A stretch of 64,000 nucleotides of DNA from Leptospira harrisiae (GTDB lineage: Bacteria; Spirochaetota; Leptospiria; Leptospirales; Leptospiraceae): contig NZ_NPDX01000001.1 of the NCBI RefSeq assembly GCF_002811945.1, positions 744,001 to 808,000 on the forward strand. The letters run 5' to 3'. This document shows positions 24,710 to 33,837 of the stretch, in pieces. A program made the position numbers and the translations under genes. The notes beneath the pieces are model-generated. The model worked only from the letters and a program-made list of their open reading frames with translations, had not been told where the DNA came from and did not search any database. Numbering within the stretch: position 1 is the stretch's first letter; the number at the start of each line of letters is the position of its first letter.

Positions 24710-26050
24710 ATGGATTTTGTAAAAATCCGGGGCAAAGACTTACAAGACTGCATCATGCAGATGAAAATGAAATACGGTCCAGAGGCTCATCTCTATGACC
24801 AACGAGTGATCACGGAAGGTGGGCTCTTTGGTACGGGGCTTATGGCCCAAAGAATGTATGAAATTGATGTAGGTGTTCCAGAAAAACAAAATTCGAAAGA
24901 GAGAATTGAACGTAAGTTAAAGGACCTCAAAGAACTTATCAAACAAAAACAAAAAACAGAATCCCTACCTGAATCTAGTCTTGTCGGAATTGGTTCGAAC
25001 CAATCCTCGCTTGGAAATGGAGGGAATCATCATCTTCGCAAAAAAAACATCGATGCCGTCCGTCCTTTTTCGGAGCGTCGTCGCAGACAAAATCCCCCTG
25101 TTTACGAAATTGAAGCGGAAGAGGTAAGATCTGTAGGTTTATCTATTTCGGAAGCCAAAGATTCCATTCCAGAACTAACAACACCCACCAAACCTCAATT
25201 ACCGGAAAGACACCCTCATATCCAAAGACTCGTAGATCGACTGTTAAATGAAGGTTTATCTTCTTCCTTTTTGGAAGAAATGGCAATCGCTTTAGAACGT
25301 AGGTTATCTGCAGTGGATCTCACTCGTTATGCGAATGTGACTGATAAAGCTGTGACCTATTTAGAAGAAAGGATCCAAATTGATTCTGACTTGTTTAGTG
25401 GGACGCCACGCGGAAAACGAAAAGTGATATTTTTTGTAGGACCAACTGGTTCAGGTAAAACAACATCCATTGCTAAACTCGCTGCCAAGTATAGTTTGCA
25501 TATGGGTAAAAAAGTTTCCCTGTATACGACTGACAACTACCGAATTGCAGCCATCGACCAACTTAAGTTTTATGCTGACGCAATGGGACTTCCCTTTTAT
25601 GCAGCGAAAGATTTACGTAAGTGGAAGGAAACCATTGTTCGCGATGGATCAGAACTGATTTTAGTAGATACTGCTGGATACTCTCATAGAAAGTCAGAAA
25701 ACCTAGAAAAACTTCAGGAATTCTACCAAGTATTTGGGGAAAAGGATTATATTGAAACAGTCTTAGTGCTTTCCTCCACGGTCTCAAAAGACAATGCGCT
25801 TGCCGTAGCCAATGCCTACGAATCGGTGGGATACAAAAGAATTTTATTAACTAAGCTGGATGAAGCAGAATTTTTAGGTTCTGTAGTGGAATTAGCCGAT
25901 ACTATTCACAGGGAATTCGCATTCTTAAGTGTAGGCCAGGATGTTCCTTTTGACATCCTAAATGCCTCGAAAAAACTTCTTGCCGAATGTGTGATTTTTC
26001 CAGAAAAATTGAAAGGGATAGCGGGGGAGGTCTTCGAAAAGACCGTGTAA
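24710..26050 (+). CDS. flhF: FlhF, SRP-type GTPase for flagellar placement
   Basis: A 446-residue protein. The N-terminal 40 residues (KIRGKDLQDCIMQMKMKYGPEA) match the FlhF B-domain start. A variable linker follows (about 70-170), then the NG GTPase module with P-loop [28 protein letters not shown] (G3) and TKLDEAEFLGS (G4/G5). FlhF marks the flagellar pole and cooperates with FlhG; in spirochetes it helps set the number and position of the periplasmic filaments. A GGGGGA site lies 6 bases before the ATG. It leads a long plus-strand operon through flhG, fliA and fapA, probably to gmk. Genes flhA and flhB, often upstream, are absent here. Confidence 0.95.
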   Translation: MDFVKIRGKDLQDCIMQMKMKYGPEAHLYDQRVITEGGLFGTGLMAQRMYEIDVGVPEKQNSKERIERKLKDLKELIKQKQKTESLPESSLVGIGSNQSSLGNGGNHHLRKKNIDAVRPFSERRRRQNPPVYEIEAEEVRSVGLSISEAKDSIPELTTPTKPQLPERHPHIQRLVDRLLNEGLSSSFLEEMAIALERRLSAVDLTRYANVTDKAVTYLEERIQIDSDLFSGTPRGKRKVIFFVGPTGSGKTTSIAKLAAKYSLHMGKKVSLYTTDNYRIAAIDQLKFYADAMGLPFYAAKDLRKWKETIVRDGSELILVDTAGYSHRKSENLEKLQEFYQVFGEKDYIETVLVLSSTVSKDNALAVANAYESVGYKRILLTKLDEAEFLGSVVELADTIHREFAFLSVGQDVPFDILNASKKLLAECVIFPEKLKGIAGEVFEKTV

Positions 26051-26084
26051 CCAACTTCGTTATCCTTAAGGCCTAGGGGTAACG

Positions 26085-27008
26085 ATGGACCAAGCTGCAA
26101 ATCTTAGAAAGCTCACTGAATCTGGTGCTGGATTAAAACTTGTTCAACCCCAGGACACAGTGAAAAAAACCAAAATCATTGCTGTAGCATCTGGAAAAGG
26201 TGGAGTAGGAAAGAGTACAGTCTCTGTCAACCTCGCCATTTCCATAGCTAAGACTGGACTCAAGGTTTTGATCTTTGATGGTGACTTGGGTCTTGCCAAT
26301 GTCAACGTCCTTCTCGGCATCATTCCGAAATACAATTTATACCATGTGGTGAAAGGCCATAAGTCTCTAAAAGACATCGTGATTTCCACTCCGGAAGGCG
26401 TAGACATCATTGCAGGTGCCTCTGGGTATTCCCAACTAGCCAATCTCAACGAAACTCAAAGAAACAATCTCATCAAAGGATTTGCAGAACTCGATCGATA
26501 TGATGTCATGATCATTGACACTGGTGCCGGGATCTCTGCCAACGTGATTGGTCTTGTGATGCCTGCAGACGAAGTGGTTGTGGTCACAACACCAGAACCA
26601 ACTTCCATCACAGATTCTTATGGCCTCATCAAATCCATTGTTTCCCAATCCAAAGACAAAAATTTAAAAATCATCGTCAATCGTGTTCGTTCTGCCATTG
26701 AAGGGAAAAAAGTTGCTGACCGTGTCATCGACATCTCTGGTCAATTTTTAGAAGTCCAAGTGGAAAACTTGGGATTTATTTTCCAAGATGAAGAAGTAGA
26801 AAAATCAATTCGAGAACAGAAACCATTCATTATCGGAGCTCCTCGCTCTAAGGCAGCCGCTTGTTTGACCAGAGTCACTCACACCCTCTTACAAACCGAA
26901 GGTGGTTTTTCTGATGAAGAAGGACTCACTGGTTTCTTTAAAAAATTCTTCAGCTTCGTTGACTTCAAAGAGAAGGAAATGGAAGAGAAGATGGAGGAAG
27001 ACAACTAA
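26085..27008 (+). CDS. flhG: FlhG/FleN MinD-like ATPase controlling flagellar number
   Basis: A 307-residue P-loop ATPase of the MinD/ParA class. The deviant Walker A is [17 protein letters not shown], with [15 protein letters not shown] and [10 protein letters not shown] (Walker B region) following. A conserved QAANLRKL at the N-terminus matches the FlhF-activating DQA-type helix of FlhG. In other bacteria FlhG stimulates FlhF GTPase and limits flagellar number. The C-terminus is acidic and Lys/Glu-rich ([13 protein letters not shown]). It lies 34 bp after flhF, and the next gene begins with the base immediately after its stop. Confidence 0.94.
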   Translation: MDQAANLRKLTESGAGLKLVQPQDTVKKTKIIAVASGKGGVGKSTVSVNLAISIAKTGLKVLIFDGDLGLANVNVLLGIIPKYNLYHVVKGHKSLKDIVISTPEGVDIIAGASGYSQLANLNETQRNNLIKGFAELDRYDVMIIDTGAGISANVIGLVMPADEVVVVTTPEPTSITDSYGLIKSIVSQSKDKNLKIIVNRVRSAIEGKKVADRVIDISGQFLEVQVENLGFIFQDEEVEKSIREQKPFIIGAPRSKAAACLTRVTHTLLQTEGGFSDEEGLTGFFKKFFSFVDFKEKEMEEKMEEDN

Positions 27009-27482
27009 GTGCAGATCGGATTTGTACTGGGATTTGCGGTTCTCGGAGCCATCATCAGTTCCGTTTGTGGGTTTCTTGTTGGAAACCGACTTGGATATAT
27101 CTTTTTTGTCTCACTCATTTCTACCTTTGCCTTTGGTGGTTTGGGATTCGGTGTTTTTACTGTCTTACAAAAGAAAGTCCCTGAATTTTTAGAGTTCGTA
27201 TCCACATTCTCAATTGGAGGATTTGGTGGCGAAAGTCATTCTGATGACTTAGATCACGACCACGGTGGGATGGACTCGTCTCGTTCCGAATCGATGGGCT
27301 CTGATGACTTTGGAGTCCAACCGATGGGGGATGCAGCTATGGATGCAAAACTTGCCATGGCCAAGTCAGGAAAATTTGGAGATCACATCATTGTGGACAA
27401 AATTGCGATCAAAAACGAGCCAAAACTCATGGCAGAGGCCATCCGAACCATGATGGCCAAGGATGACACCCAAGAGAGTTGA
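27009..27482 (+). CDS. Small membrane protein between flhG and fliA
   Basis: I do not recognise a named family. The 157 residues begin with two hydrophobic helices (about 4-25 and 30-52) with many glycines, followed by an acidic, His- and Asp-rich soluble tail (SDDLDHDHGGMD) and a C-terminal helix region with DHIIVDKIAIKNEPKLMAEAIRTMM. It starts at GTG directly after the flhG stop, so it depends on flhG translation. Its place between flhG and fliA suggests a motility role, perhaps membrane anchoring or export control. The DHDH stretch could bind metal; this is speculation. Confidence 0.75.
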   Translation: MQIGFVLGFAVLGAIISSVCGFLVGNRLGYIFFVSLISTFAFGGLGFGVFTVLQKKVPEFLEFVSTFSIGGFGGESHSDDLDHDHGGMDSSRSESMGSDDFGVQPMGDAAMDAKLAMAKSGKFGDHIIVDKIAIKNEPKLMAEAIRTMMAKDDTQES

Positions 27483-27497
27483 AAAATTACCGTTTTT

Positions 27498-27521
27498 AGA
27501 GGACATAAGAAAAAATCCTCT
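27498..27521 (+). repeat. Hairpin in the leader before fliA
   Basis: AGAGGA (27498-27503) and TCCTCT (27516-27521) pair around a 12-base A-rich loop. It lies in the 102-bp gap between the membrane protein and fliA, the longest gap in this operon. It could be a processing or partial termination site; there is no clear T-run. Confidence 0.35.
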
Positions 27522-27584
27522 TGTAATTTCCTCTTCTTTACGATTTTTTCTATAAAGTAAAGAGATTCCGTACTTCGGTTCCCT

Positions 27585-28385
27585 ATGTCAAGATTGCTAG
27601 ACAAATACAATCAGTTTGATGAGACAGATCTTTGGAAAAAATACCGTGTCACAAAAGATGCGGAGATCCGAAGTTACCTTGTTGAAAAATATTCTCCTCT
27701 CGTCAAACACGTGGCAGGGCGAATTGCAATTGGTATGCCTCAAAATGTCGAATTTGAAGACCTCGTTAGTTACGGCGTCTTTGGTCTGTTAGATGCCATT
27801 GAAAAGTTCGACCCTTCCCGAGAAATTAAATTCAAAACTTATGCGATGACCCGTATCCGTGGGTCCATTTTTGACGAACTAAGAAGTGTGGATTGGATCC
27901 CTCGTTCCATCCGTCAAAAAGCAAAACAACTCGAAAACATCATTGCCATGCTTGAAAACAAAGAAGGCAAAAAAGTGGATGATGAAGAGATCGCTAAAGA
28001 ACTCGGCGTCTCCATGGAAGAATACAATTCACTCCTAGCAAAACTTTCTGGAACCTCGCTCGTTTCTTTAAATGATATTTGGTTTCTCGGTGATGAGAAC
28101 GATGAAGTTTCCTTTATGGAAACTCTCGAATCTCCGATGAATATGAACCCTGACAATATCATCGAAAAAGAAGAAATCAAAAATGTAATCGTTGAAGCCA
28201 TCCAATCTTTGCCGGAAAAAGAAAAGAAGGTTATCGTTCTTTATTATTATGAAGACCTCACTCTCAAAGAGATAGGTGAAGTTTTGGAAGTTACGGAATC
28301 AAGAATTTCCCAACTTCATACAAAAGCAGTCGCAAGACTTCGCAGTAAACTTTCAAAAGTAAAATCCGCGATCCAAAAAAGGTAA
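27585..28385 (+). CDS. fliA: FliA flagellar sigma factor (sigma-28)
   Basis: A 266-residue sigma70-family protein with regions 2, 3 and 4. Region 2 shows [16 protein letters not shown] and [20 protein letters not shown], then [19 protein letters not shown]. Region 3 contains [11 protein letters not shown], and region 4 ends in [20 protein letters not shown], the -35-binding helix-turn-helix. These sequences match the FliA/WhiG group, which directs transcription of late flagellar and chemotaxis genes. Its position after flhF-flhG is common in motile bacteria. No FlgM anti-sigma gene is recognised in the window. Confidence 0.95.
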   Translation: MSRLLDKYNQFDETDLWKKYRVTKDAEIRSYLVEKYSPLVKHVAGRIAIGMPQNVEFEDLVSYGVFGLLDAIEKFDPSREIKFKTYAMTRIRGSIFDELRSVDWIPRSIRQKAKQLENIIAMLENKEGKKVDDEEIAKELGVSMEEYNSLLAKLSGTSLVSLNDIWFLGDENDEVSFMETLESPMNMNPDNIIEKEEIKNVIVEAIQSLPEKEKKVIVLYYYEDLTLKEIGEVLEVTESRISQLHTKAVARLRSKLSKVKSAIQKR

Positions 28386-28391
28386 ATAAAA

Positions 28392-30383
28392 ATGTCTCTC
28401 TCTGAATTTCTTACAGAGGAACTGAAAGAGTTCGATCGTAAGGAAAAAGAACAAGTAGAAGTCATTGCCGATACCATAGAAGAGTGTCTTGCAATTGCGT
28501 CGCAGCACTTGGGTCGCAAAGTTCATGAGATCGATTATACTGTTTTAAAAAGAGGAAAGAAGTCTCTTTTCTTTTCAGAACCTTACCATATCCGAGCTTC
28601 CATCATCCCAGATGACATGTTATTAGATGAACTAAGTCTTTTGGATGAACATCTAACGGGCGGTAGTGGGAAATTAGTTTCAAAAGATTTAAAAGAACTA
28701 GTCACTCCTAAAAATAAAGATGGTCGCGTTACAGTTAAGATATATAGAACCGGTGTTTTTTTAACTGTTTATCCTCCTACTGGTGAAGGATTGGAAATGA
28801 CAATGGCTGATGTTTCCAAAAAACTTTCCTTTCGAGGAGTTGCTGGTGTTGACCAGACCTTAATCAATAAAATTCTCAAAGAAAAAAAAGGGGAACCATC
28901 CCTCATCTCCAACCAAAAACCAAAGGCCGGAAACGATTCTAGTTGCAACGTTGAAATTGCACAAGAAAACATGCGTGCCTTTGTGACTGTTTTTCCTGCA
29001 AGGCCAGGTGGACGTGATTTGGAAGTTTCTGATATCGTTGCTGCTCTCAAAGGAATGGGGGTTGCTTTTGGACTCAAAGAAGATGAAATTCGAAAATACT
29101 TAGACGAAGATGTAGTGAACAAACCTTTTATCGGGGCCGAAGGTGATTTCCCTGTAAATGGTAAAAATGCGGAAATCAAATACTATGTTCGTACAGAAAA
29201 GAAAATCAACTTCAAAGAAGATCAGTCGGGTCGTGTTGATTATAAAGACTTAGATATGATCGAAAACGTTGTCGTCGGACAACTGTTAGCCGAAAAACTT
29301 CCTGCAGAAAAAGGAAAGTTTGGTCGCAATTTATTCGGAATGGTATTACCTGCCAAAGATGGTTTGGATACCGAACTCAAACAAGGGAAAGGAACAATTC
29401 TTTCCGAAGACAAAATGCGTCTTACCGCAGAAGTCAACGGGCAGGTGTTATATGCAGCTGGTAGACTTTCTGTAGAAACGGTTTACCGAATCAATGGAGA
29501 CGTGGGCGTTCGGACAGGAAACGTTACCTTCCTGGGTTCTATCATCATCACAGGAAACGTAGAAGATAACTATTCTGTCAAAGCGGCGGGTAATATTGAA
29601 ATCTACGGAACGGTCCAAAAGGCTATTGTTGAAGCCGATGGCGATATCATCGTACGCCAAGGGGTGACTGGTAGGGAAGAGGCACGTGTGGAATCCACTG
29701 GAGGAAACATTGTTGCGAAGTTCATCCAGAACGCCACTTGCATTACAGAAAAAGACATCATTGTCCAAGAGGGAATTTTACATTCTCATTTGATGGCGGG
29801 GGGCAAAATATCCTGCAAAGGAAAACGAGGCCAAATTGTAGGAGGGACCATCCAAGCGGCCCAACTGATCTCGGCCAAAATCATCGGTTCCCAAGCCAAC
29901 CCACAGACCGACCTCATCGTTGGAAACAATCCCAAAATCTTAAAGCAGATCCAGGAATACGAAGAAAAACGCAAAGAGAACCAGGATAAGCTGGACCAAC
30001 TCACAAAGACCATGCGTACTCTCAAAGCGAGAAAAGAAGCGGATCCTGCCAGTTTTACCGCAGAACAAGACGCCCATTTACAGAAATTGGAAGCTGGCAC
30101 CAAAAAATTAGAAAAGCGGATTGCAGAGGCCGGAAAGGACATCCAAACTCTAACAGAATATATGGATGAACAGGCCGCCAGTGGCCGTATTTCGGTCGAG
30201 AAGACCATTTTCCCAGGTGTTACCATCCGCATCCGCAATGCCGAATTCAAACTCCGCCACGAGACCAAAGCCAAAACTTTCTACGAAGAAGAGTCCCAAG
30301 TCCGTAGTGCTCCATACGAAGATCCAGACGAAACGAAAAATGACTGGAGAAAAAAGAGAGGGCGTGGTAAGTCTAAGAATTAA
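28392..30383 (+). CDS. FapA family protein (DUF342) with Jag-like N-terminal domain
   Basis: A 663-residue cytosolic protein. The first 60 residues ([20 protein letters not shown], then [17 protein letters not shown]) resemble the Jag N-terminal domain. The middle is the FapA/DUF342 region, with glycine-rich right-handed beta-helix turns ([40 protein letters not shown]). The C-terminal 170 residues form a long coiled coil (about 525-595) and a basic tail [10 protein letters not shown]. FapA proteins occur in flagellar operons of many phyla and have been linked to polar localisation of flagellar or signalling proteins; the exact role here is not established. It begins 6 bp after fliA. Confidence 0.88.
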   Translation: MSLSEFLTEELKEFDRKEKEQVEVIADTIEECLAIASQHLGRKVHEIDYTVLKRGKKSLFFSEPYHIRASIIPDDMLLDELSLLDEHLTGGSGKLVSKDLKELVTPKNKDGRVTVKIYRTGVFLTVYPPTGEGLEMTMADVSKKLSFRGVAGVDQTLINKILKEKKGEPSLISNQKPKAGNDSSCNVEIAQENMRAFVTVFPARPGGRDLEVSDIVAALKGMGVAFGLKEDEIRKYLDEDVVNKPFIGAEGDFPVNGKNAEIKYYVRTEKKINFKEDQSGRVDYKDLDMIENVVVGQLLAEKLPAEKGKFGRNLFGMVLPAKDGLDTELKQGKGTILSEDKMRLTAEVNGQVLYAAGRLSVETVYRINGDVGVRTGNVTFLGSIIITGNVEDNYSVKAAGNIEIYGTVQKAIVEADGDIIVRQGVTGREEARVESTGGNIVAKFIQNATCITEKDIIVQEGILHSHLMAGGKISCKGKRGQIVGGTIQAAQLISAKIIGSQANPQTDLIVGNNPKILKQIQEYEEKRKENQDKLDQLTKTMRTLKARKEADPASFTAEQDAHLQKLEAGTKKLEKRIAEAGKDIQTLTEYMDEQAASGRISVEKTIFPGVTIRIRNAEFKLRHETKAKTFYEEESQVRSAPYEDPDETKNDWRKKRGRGKSKN

Positions 30384-30394
30384 GAGGGTTCCCG

Positions 30395-30685
30395 ATGATT
30401 CTAAACGAAAACTTCGCGAGTATCGCCCACCACTACGATTTTGCACGTAGGGCACAGGCAGAGAATCCTTTTACCCACCAAAACCAGGTGGTGGAATTGC
30501 AAAAGGTAGTGATCCAAACCCAAAATAGAGCCCAAACGGTTCCAGAGACAAAGTCAGGTAACCAGGGTTCGGCGGCGAAACCGAAACAAGACAAAGAAAA
30601 TTCGGTTCACGCTTATTCCAAAGAAGGAGTCATTTATGATCGTCCCAATTTGGAAAGAGGATCTCGTTTTGATTTAAAAGCTTAA
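30395..30685 (+). CDS. Small protein of unknown function in the motility operon
   Basis: No family recognised. The 96 residues are highly polar, rich in Gln, Asn and Lys (FTHQNQVVELQKVVIQTQNR), with no membrane segment or Cys, and are probably flexible. The frame stays open between fapA (11 bp upstream) and the coiled-coil membrane protein gene (47 bp downstream), on the operon strand. It ends with YDRPNLERGSRFDLKA. The evidence for a real gene is its position and its composition matching neighbours, not homology. Confidence 0.55.
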   Translation: MILNENFASIAHHYDFARRAQAENPFTHQNQVVELQKVVIQTQNRAQTVPETKSGNQGSAAKPKQDKENSVHAYSKEGVIYDRPNLERGSRFDLKA

Positions 30686-30732
30686 AGTCCTTACTCCGGA
30701 ATGTTGTTGGAAATGTTCTGCAGGAGAGCGAC

Positions 30733-31608
30733 ATGGAACTCTTTTCACTTGTTTTAATCAATCTACTATTTTGTGGGATGATGTATGTATTTATCTCTGC
30801 AAAAGTTCAAAAAGCAGTCGGGGAATATTACGATAAAAAATTAAACCGAGCTATTGATATGGCCACTGCGGAAACCATTCGTGAACTAGATGCAACGGTA
30901 GCTGTTATCGAATCTAAAATGGTGGCTCTACGTTCCATGATGGAAAAGGGAGAAGTATTGGTAAAAGAATTTAAACATTACCAATCAACTGGACTTTCCA
31001 TGAAATCAGAGTTAGTCCCCGAGCCAAACAAGGAAGAAGAACCAACTCTTGATATCAAAGAACAAAGGACGGGGATTGGAAAAATTTACCAATCCAACCA
31101 AATCCCTGTTCCAAGTGATGATGTAGAAACAACGGAAGGAGCCGTGAACCAAGCATTTGGAAAACTAGGCAAAGCTGTTAAGGGAATTTTTGGAATGGAA
31201 GCGGTGAATTCTCCTTCTGCAGAAGCAATTGATAATTTAGAAGTTCCCACATTCCAACCTAAGATGAATTATACGGTTGGAGGGAATCCTTTTACAGAAG
31301 AAAATCCGACAGATTTAATACGTAATGAACTCACTCAGGGTCAGAAAAAAAGAGATTTTTTAAACGAAGTATCAAAAGCAAATGACCCGGCCTTTGCCTC
31401 GTATCAAAAAATGAGTTTGGATAAAGTGGATCTTTCGATTGAATCGGCTTTGGAAGAACTTGCTCCATCAGCAACAAAGATTGATAAAGTGGTTCATCTC
31501 ATCAAAAAAGGATACAAACATGATGAAATTTCAGAAGCGATGAATATTGGCATTCATGAAATTCATTTAATAGAAACGATTCGACTTGATCGATCTAGAA
31601 GAATCTAA
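30733..31608 (+). CDS. Membrane-anchored coiled-coil protein with HTH-like C-terminus
   Basis: A 291-residue protein of no named family known to me. One N-terminal membrane helix (LFSLVLINLLFCGMMYVFIS) is followed by a coiled coil (about 25-85) and a disordered middle. The C-terminal 45 residues (KIDKVVHLIKKGYKHDEISE, then AMNIGIHEIHLIETI) look like a helix-turn-helix of the kind seen in DUF6115-type proteins of other bacteria. AGGAGAG precedes the ATG by a few bases. It is the gene before remA in the flhF-gmk operon, so a link to motility or envelope regulation is possible. Confidence 0.75.
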   Translation: MELFSLVLINLLFCGMMYVFISAKVQKAVGEYYDKKLNRAIDMATAETIRELDATVAVIESKMVALRSMMEKGEVLVKEFKHYQSTGLSMKSELVPEPNKEEEPTLDIKEQRTGIGKIYQSNQIPVPSDDVETTEGAVNQAFGKLGKAVKGIFGMEAVNSPSAEAIDNLEVPTFQPKMNYTVGGNPFTEENPTDLIRNELTQGQKKRDFLNEVSKANDPAFASYQKMSLDKVDLSIESALEELAPSATKIDKVVHLIKKGYKHDEISEAMNIGIHEIHLIETIRLDRSRRI

Positions 31609-31620
31609 AAATATGTTTCC

Positions 31621-31905
31621 ATGTCTTCGTTTCCAGTACTCAATGTTGGATTTTCTAATGTAGTATTTGTATCGAAAATTCTTACCATCCTTCAGGCAGA
31701 TTCTGCAGGTGCTAAACGGCTCCGTTCAGAAGCAAAATCAGAAAGTAGGCTCATTGATGCTACTAGTGGACGGAAAACACGTTCCGTCCTTGTTTTAGAT
31801 TCAGGCCATGTCCTTCTCTCAGCCATTCGACCAGAGAGTTTATCCAAACGTTTAGAATCTGGGGACAACCATATTGGCGAGGGAGAGGAGGAACAAGAAG
31901 ATTGA
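31621..31905 (+). CDS. remA: RemA-like regulator (DUF370)
   Basis: A 94-residue protein matching the RemA/DUF370 family along most of its length: [40 protein letters not shown] and [11 protein letters not shown]. In Bacillus subtilis RemA is a DNA-binding activator of extracellular-matrix and osmoprotection genes and forms ring-shaped oligomers. The Arg-rich segment that contacts DNA (SGRKTR) is conserved here; the acidic tail (GEGEEEQED) is extra. As in Firmicutes it directly precedes gmk, with the gmk TTG overlapping its stop as TTGA. Here it also closes a flagellar regulatory operon. Confidence 0.9.
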   Translation: MSSFPVLNVGFSNVVFVSKILTILQADSAGAKRLRSEAKSESRLIDATSGRKTRSVLVLDSGHVLLSAIRPESLSKRLESGDNHIGEGEEEQED

Positions 31906-32471
31906 ACGTTCGTCCTAATTTATATATTATTTCTTCTGTAGCTGGAGGTGGAAAATCAACCATCATCGCTGCTCTTCTCAAAGAATATCCAGATTTTTAT
32001 TTCTCGGTTTCTTGTACCACGAGAGAACCAAGACCTGGTGACATCGAAGGAAAAACATACTATTTCCTTTCAAACCAAGAGTTTCAAAAACGAATTGCCG
32101 CAGATGAATTTTATGAATGGGCAGAAGTGCACGGAAATTATTATGGAACACCGAAAGGTCCGATTTTGGATGCCATTCGTGATCACCGAGTGGCACTTTT
32201 AGATTTGGATGTACAAGGTGCTAAGTCCGTAAAAGCCCTTCGTCCAGAGTCTGTTACTATTTTTATTGAACCGCCGAGCCGGGAAATTTGGATAGAACGT
32301 CTGATCCGCAGGGGAACTGATTCCCAAAATAGTATTGAAAGAAGGATTGAAAACGGAATCAAAGAATTGGATGAAGCACCAAGCTTTGATTATGTGATCG
32401 TGAACGATCAACTGGAAGACGCCATTCATGACGTCAAATCCATCTTGTTCGGTTTAAAAACTAAACCTTAG
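31902..32471 (+). CDS. gmk: Guanylate kinase
   Basis: A 189-residue cytosolic enzyme that phosphorylates GMP to GDP with ATP. Family motifs are present: [20 protein letters not shown] (GMP binding), [26 protein letters not shown] and the lid [14 protein letters not shown]. The P-loop reads [10 protein letters not shown] rather than the usual SGPSGAGKST, so its first Gly is Ser; other bacteria show similar variation, so activity is likely. It starts at TTG within the remA stop (TTGA overlap). No rpoZ follows, unlike many bacteria. It is the last gene of the operon. Confidence 0.94.
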   Translation: MNVRPNLYIISSVAGGGKSTIIAALLKEYPDFYFSVSCTTREPRPGDIEGKTYYFLSNQEFQKRIAADEFYEWAEVHGNYYGTPKGPILDAIRDHRVALLDLDVQGAKSVKALRPESVTIFIEPPSREIWIERLIRRGTDSQNSIERRIENGIKELDEAPSFDYVIVNDQLEDAIHDVKSILFGLKTKP

Positions 32472-32505
32472 TCAAAAAACCAATTTAAGATAATTATTTT
32501 TTCTC

Positions 32506-33156
32506 CTATGGTTCGTCATTGTCCTCATCAATACTTTTGCCGTAATTCGGAACATTTTTAGAACCGGCATCCAGCCACTTATTGGAAATCACTGACCTTC
32601 TTTCTGCAGGAAACAAAGTAAGTAAGTAAGTTGTAATGGTTTGTCTTCCTTCTTCTTCGGCATCTTTATCCATTTGTTCAAACACTTCAATGATATCGTA
32701 GTCTGGCCAATTGATTAACATATCTCTTGCCGATTCCGGTGGCATATTGGCAACTTTGTTTGCGAGAACTTTTACTTTTTCTGCGCGGGCATTGTCTTTT
32801 TTAAGTTTGTCCGCCATTTCTTTTTCTTTTCGTTGGATGCCTTCTTTGAGTTCTTCCAAACGTTCTTTGTCAGCGTGAAGTGAAGAAGATTTTTCTTCTA
32901 ATTCTCGTTTCATTTGTTCTAGTTCTTCGCGATCTGCAATCAGTCTTTCTTTTGCTTTTTCCATTTCCAACTTTTCAAGTTCCGTTGGAGAAAGTAAGTC
33001 TTGGTTTACAAGGCCTGCTTGTTTTTTTAAGAAGGGAAGATAGTCTTCTGCATTGATGACTTGGAAGTAATCAAATACAAAAAAACCGATGGCGATTAAG
33101 AAAAAAATGAGTACGATTAAAAAGAACGATCTTGTGCTATCGGTTACACTTGCCAT
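32506..33156 (-). CDS. flbB: FlbB-like periplasmic flagellar collar protein
   Basis: A 216-residue protein with one N-terminal membrane helix (SFFLIVLIFFLIAIGFFVFDY), a strongly charged coiled coil (about 60-130) and a C-terminal globular part (VLANKVANMPPESARDMLIN, then WPDYDIIEVFEQMD) similar to the MgtE N-terminal fold. This layout matches spirochete FlbB, which forms the base of the flagellar collar and orients periplasmic flagella. It begins at the base where fliJ ends, as in the Borrelia order fliI-fliJ-flbB. Recognition is by architecture and context; the family is poorly conserved in sequence. Confidence 0.8.
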   Translation of the reverse strand: MASVTDSTRSFFLIVLIFFLIAIGFFVFDYFQVINAEDYLPFLKKQAGLVNQDLLSPTELEKLEMEKAKERLIADREELEQMKRELEEKSSSLHADKERLEELKEGIQRKEKEMADKLKKDNARAEKVKVLANKVANMPPESARDMLINWPDYDIIEVFEQMDKDAEEEGRQTITTYLLTLFPAERRSVISNKWLDAGSKNVPNYGKSIDEDNDEP

Positions 33157-33755
33157 TATGATTTGCCTTGTCCTAGGTAATATTTTTCATAAAAATCACG
33201 AAGAGTTTTGAAGTCGGATGTGAGTTCGTCACCTCCGTCCTCTCGATTCAAAATTTTGAAAGTTCTTGGAATTTTATTAGATTTTGAAGGTCCGTAACTT
33301 TCTGTCGAATCGAATAATGATTGTTTGCTTAACTGAAGATTAAATTCTTCTACTTCTCTTCGTTCTGCTCGGTTTCGTTTTTTCTTCCATTCTGCAAATC
33401 GTTTGTCTTTTAAAACTTCGATTACCTTTTTGTTCATTCGAGCCACCATCACATCCTTACGAACCAAATTTACTTCTTGGTTTTGTGTAGTGATCCTCTC
33501 CGCCAACTCTTCGTTACGACGCATTAGACCCTGGATGTATTGTTCGATGGAAAGATAATCGGAAAGACTTGTCCCTACTTTTGAGGAGGCCAAAATTGCT
33601 TCATAGGAAGATTCGATTTCACGTTCATTGGATTCTTTTTCTCCAATCAGCGCATTGAGTTTTGAGACAACAGAAGAGAGCCGCCGGATTTCTTCTTCTT
33701 CCCGCCAACCTCGTAATTTGAGGACTGTCTCTAAACTAAAACGAAATCGTTTCAC
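33156..33755 (-). CDS. fliJ: FliJ flagellar export chaperone
   Basis: A 199-residue, almost entirely helical, highly charged protein beginning MKRFRFSLETVLKLRGWREEE, the typical FliJ N-terminus. FliJ is the coiled-coil stalk of the flagellar type III export ATPase FliI. It is longer than the E. coli protein (147 residues), with a C-terminal extension after residue 150 (FDSTESYGPSKSNKIPRTFK). It shares one base with flbB. Its usual partner gene fliI is on the same strand but more than 3.2 kb upstream, separated by an opposite-strand kinase gene. Confidence 0.88.
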   Translation of the reverse strand: MKRFRFSLETVLKLRGWREEEEIRRLSSVVSKLNALIGEKESNEREIESSYEAILASSKVGTSLSDYLSIEQYIQGLMRRNEELAERITTQNQEVNLVRKDVMVARMNKKVIEVLKDKRFAEWKKKRNRAERREVEEFNLQLSKQSLFDSTESYGPSKSNKIPRTFKILNREDGGDELTSDFKTLRDFYEKYYLGQGKS

Positions 33756-33796
33756 ACCTGTCTATTTCTTCGGTTCTGAATAATTTTTGTACTCTT

Positions 33797-33828
33797 TTTT
33801 ACTCGTATTTTTAAAAAAATGAGTAAAA
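33797..33828. promoter_or_regulatory. Inverted repeat in the divergent fliJ / hybrid-kinase promoter region
   Basis: TTTTACTC (33797-33804) and GAGTAAAA (33821-33828) are perfect 8-bp arms around a 16-bp, nearly palindromic A/T spacer. The element sits in the 82 bp between the two divergent start codons, so it is well placed as an operator for one or both genes, or as a cruciform or mRNA-leader hairpin. Confidence 0.45.
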
Positions 33829-33837
33829 CTTGCAATA

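Noticed and set aside
24613..24798. Plus-strand frame running into flhF
   Set aside because: It is in a different frame from flhF, begins at a poor site and overlaps the recognised FlhF N-terminus.
31902..32471. Guanylate kinase as a broken gene due to its odd P-loop
   Set aside because: All other motifs and length are normal, and variant P-loops occur in active relatives.
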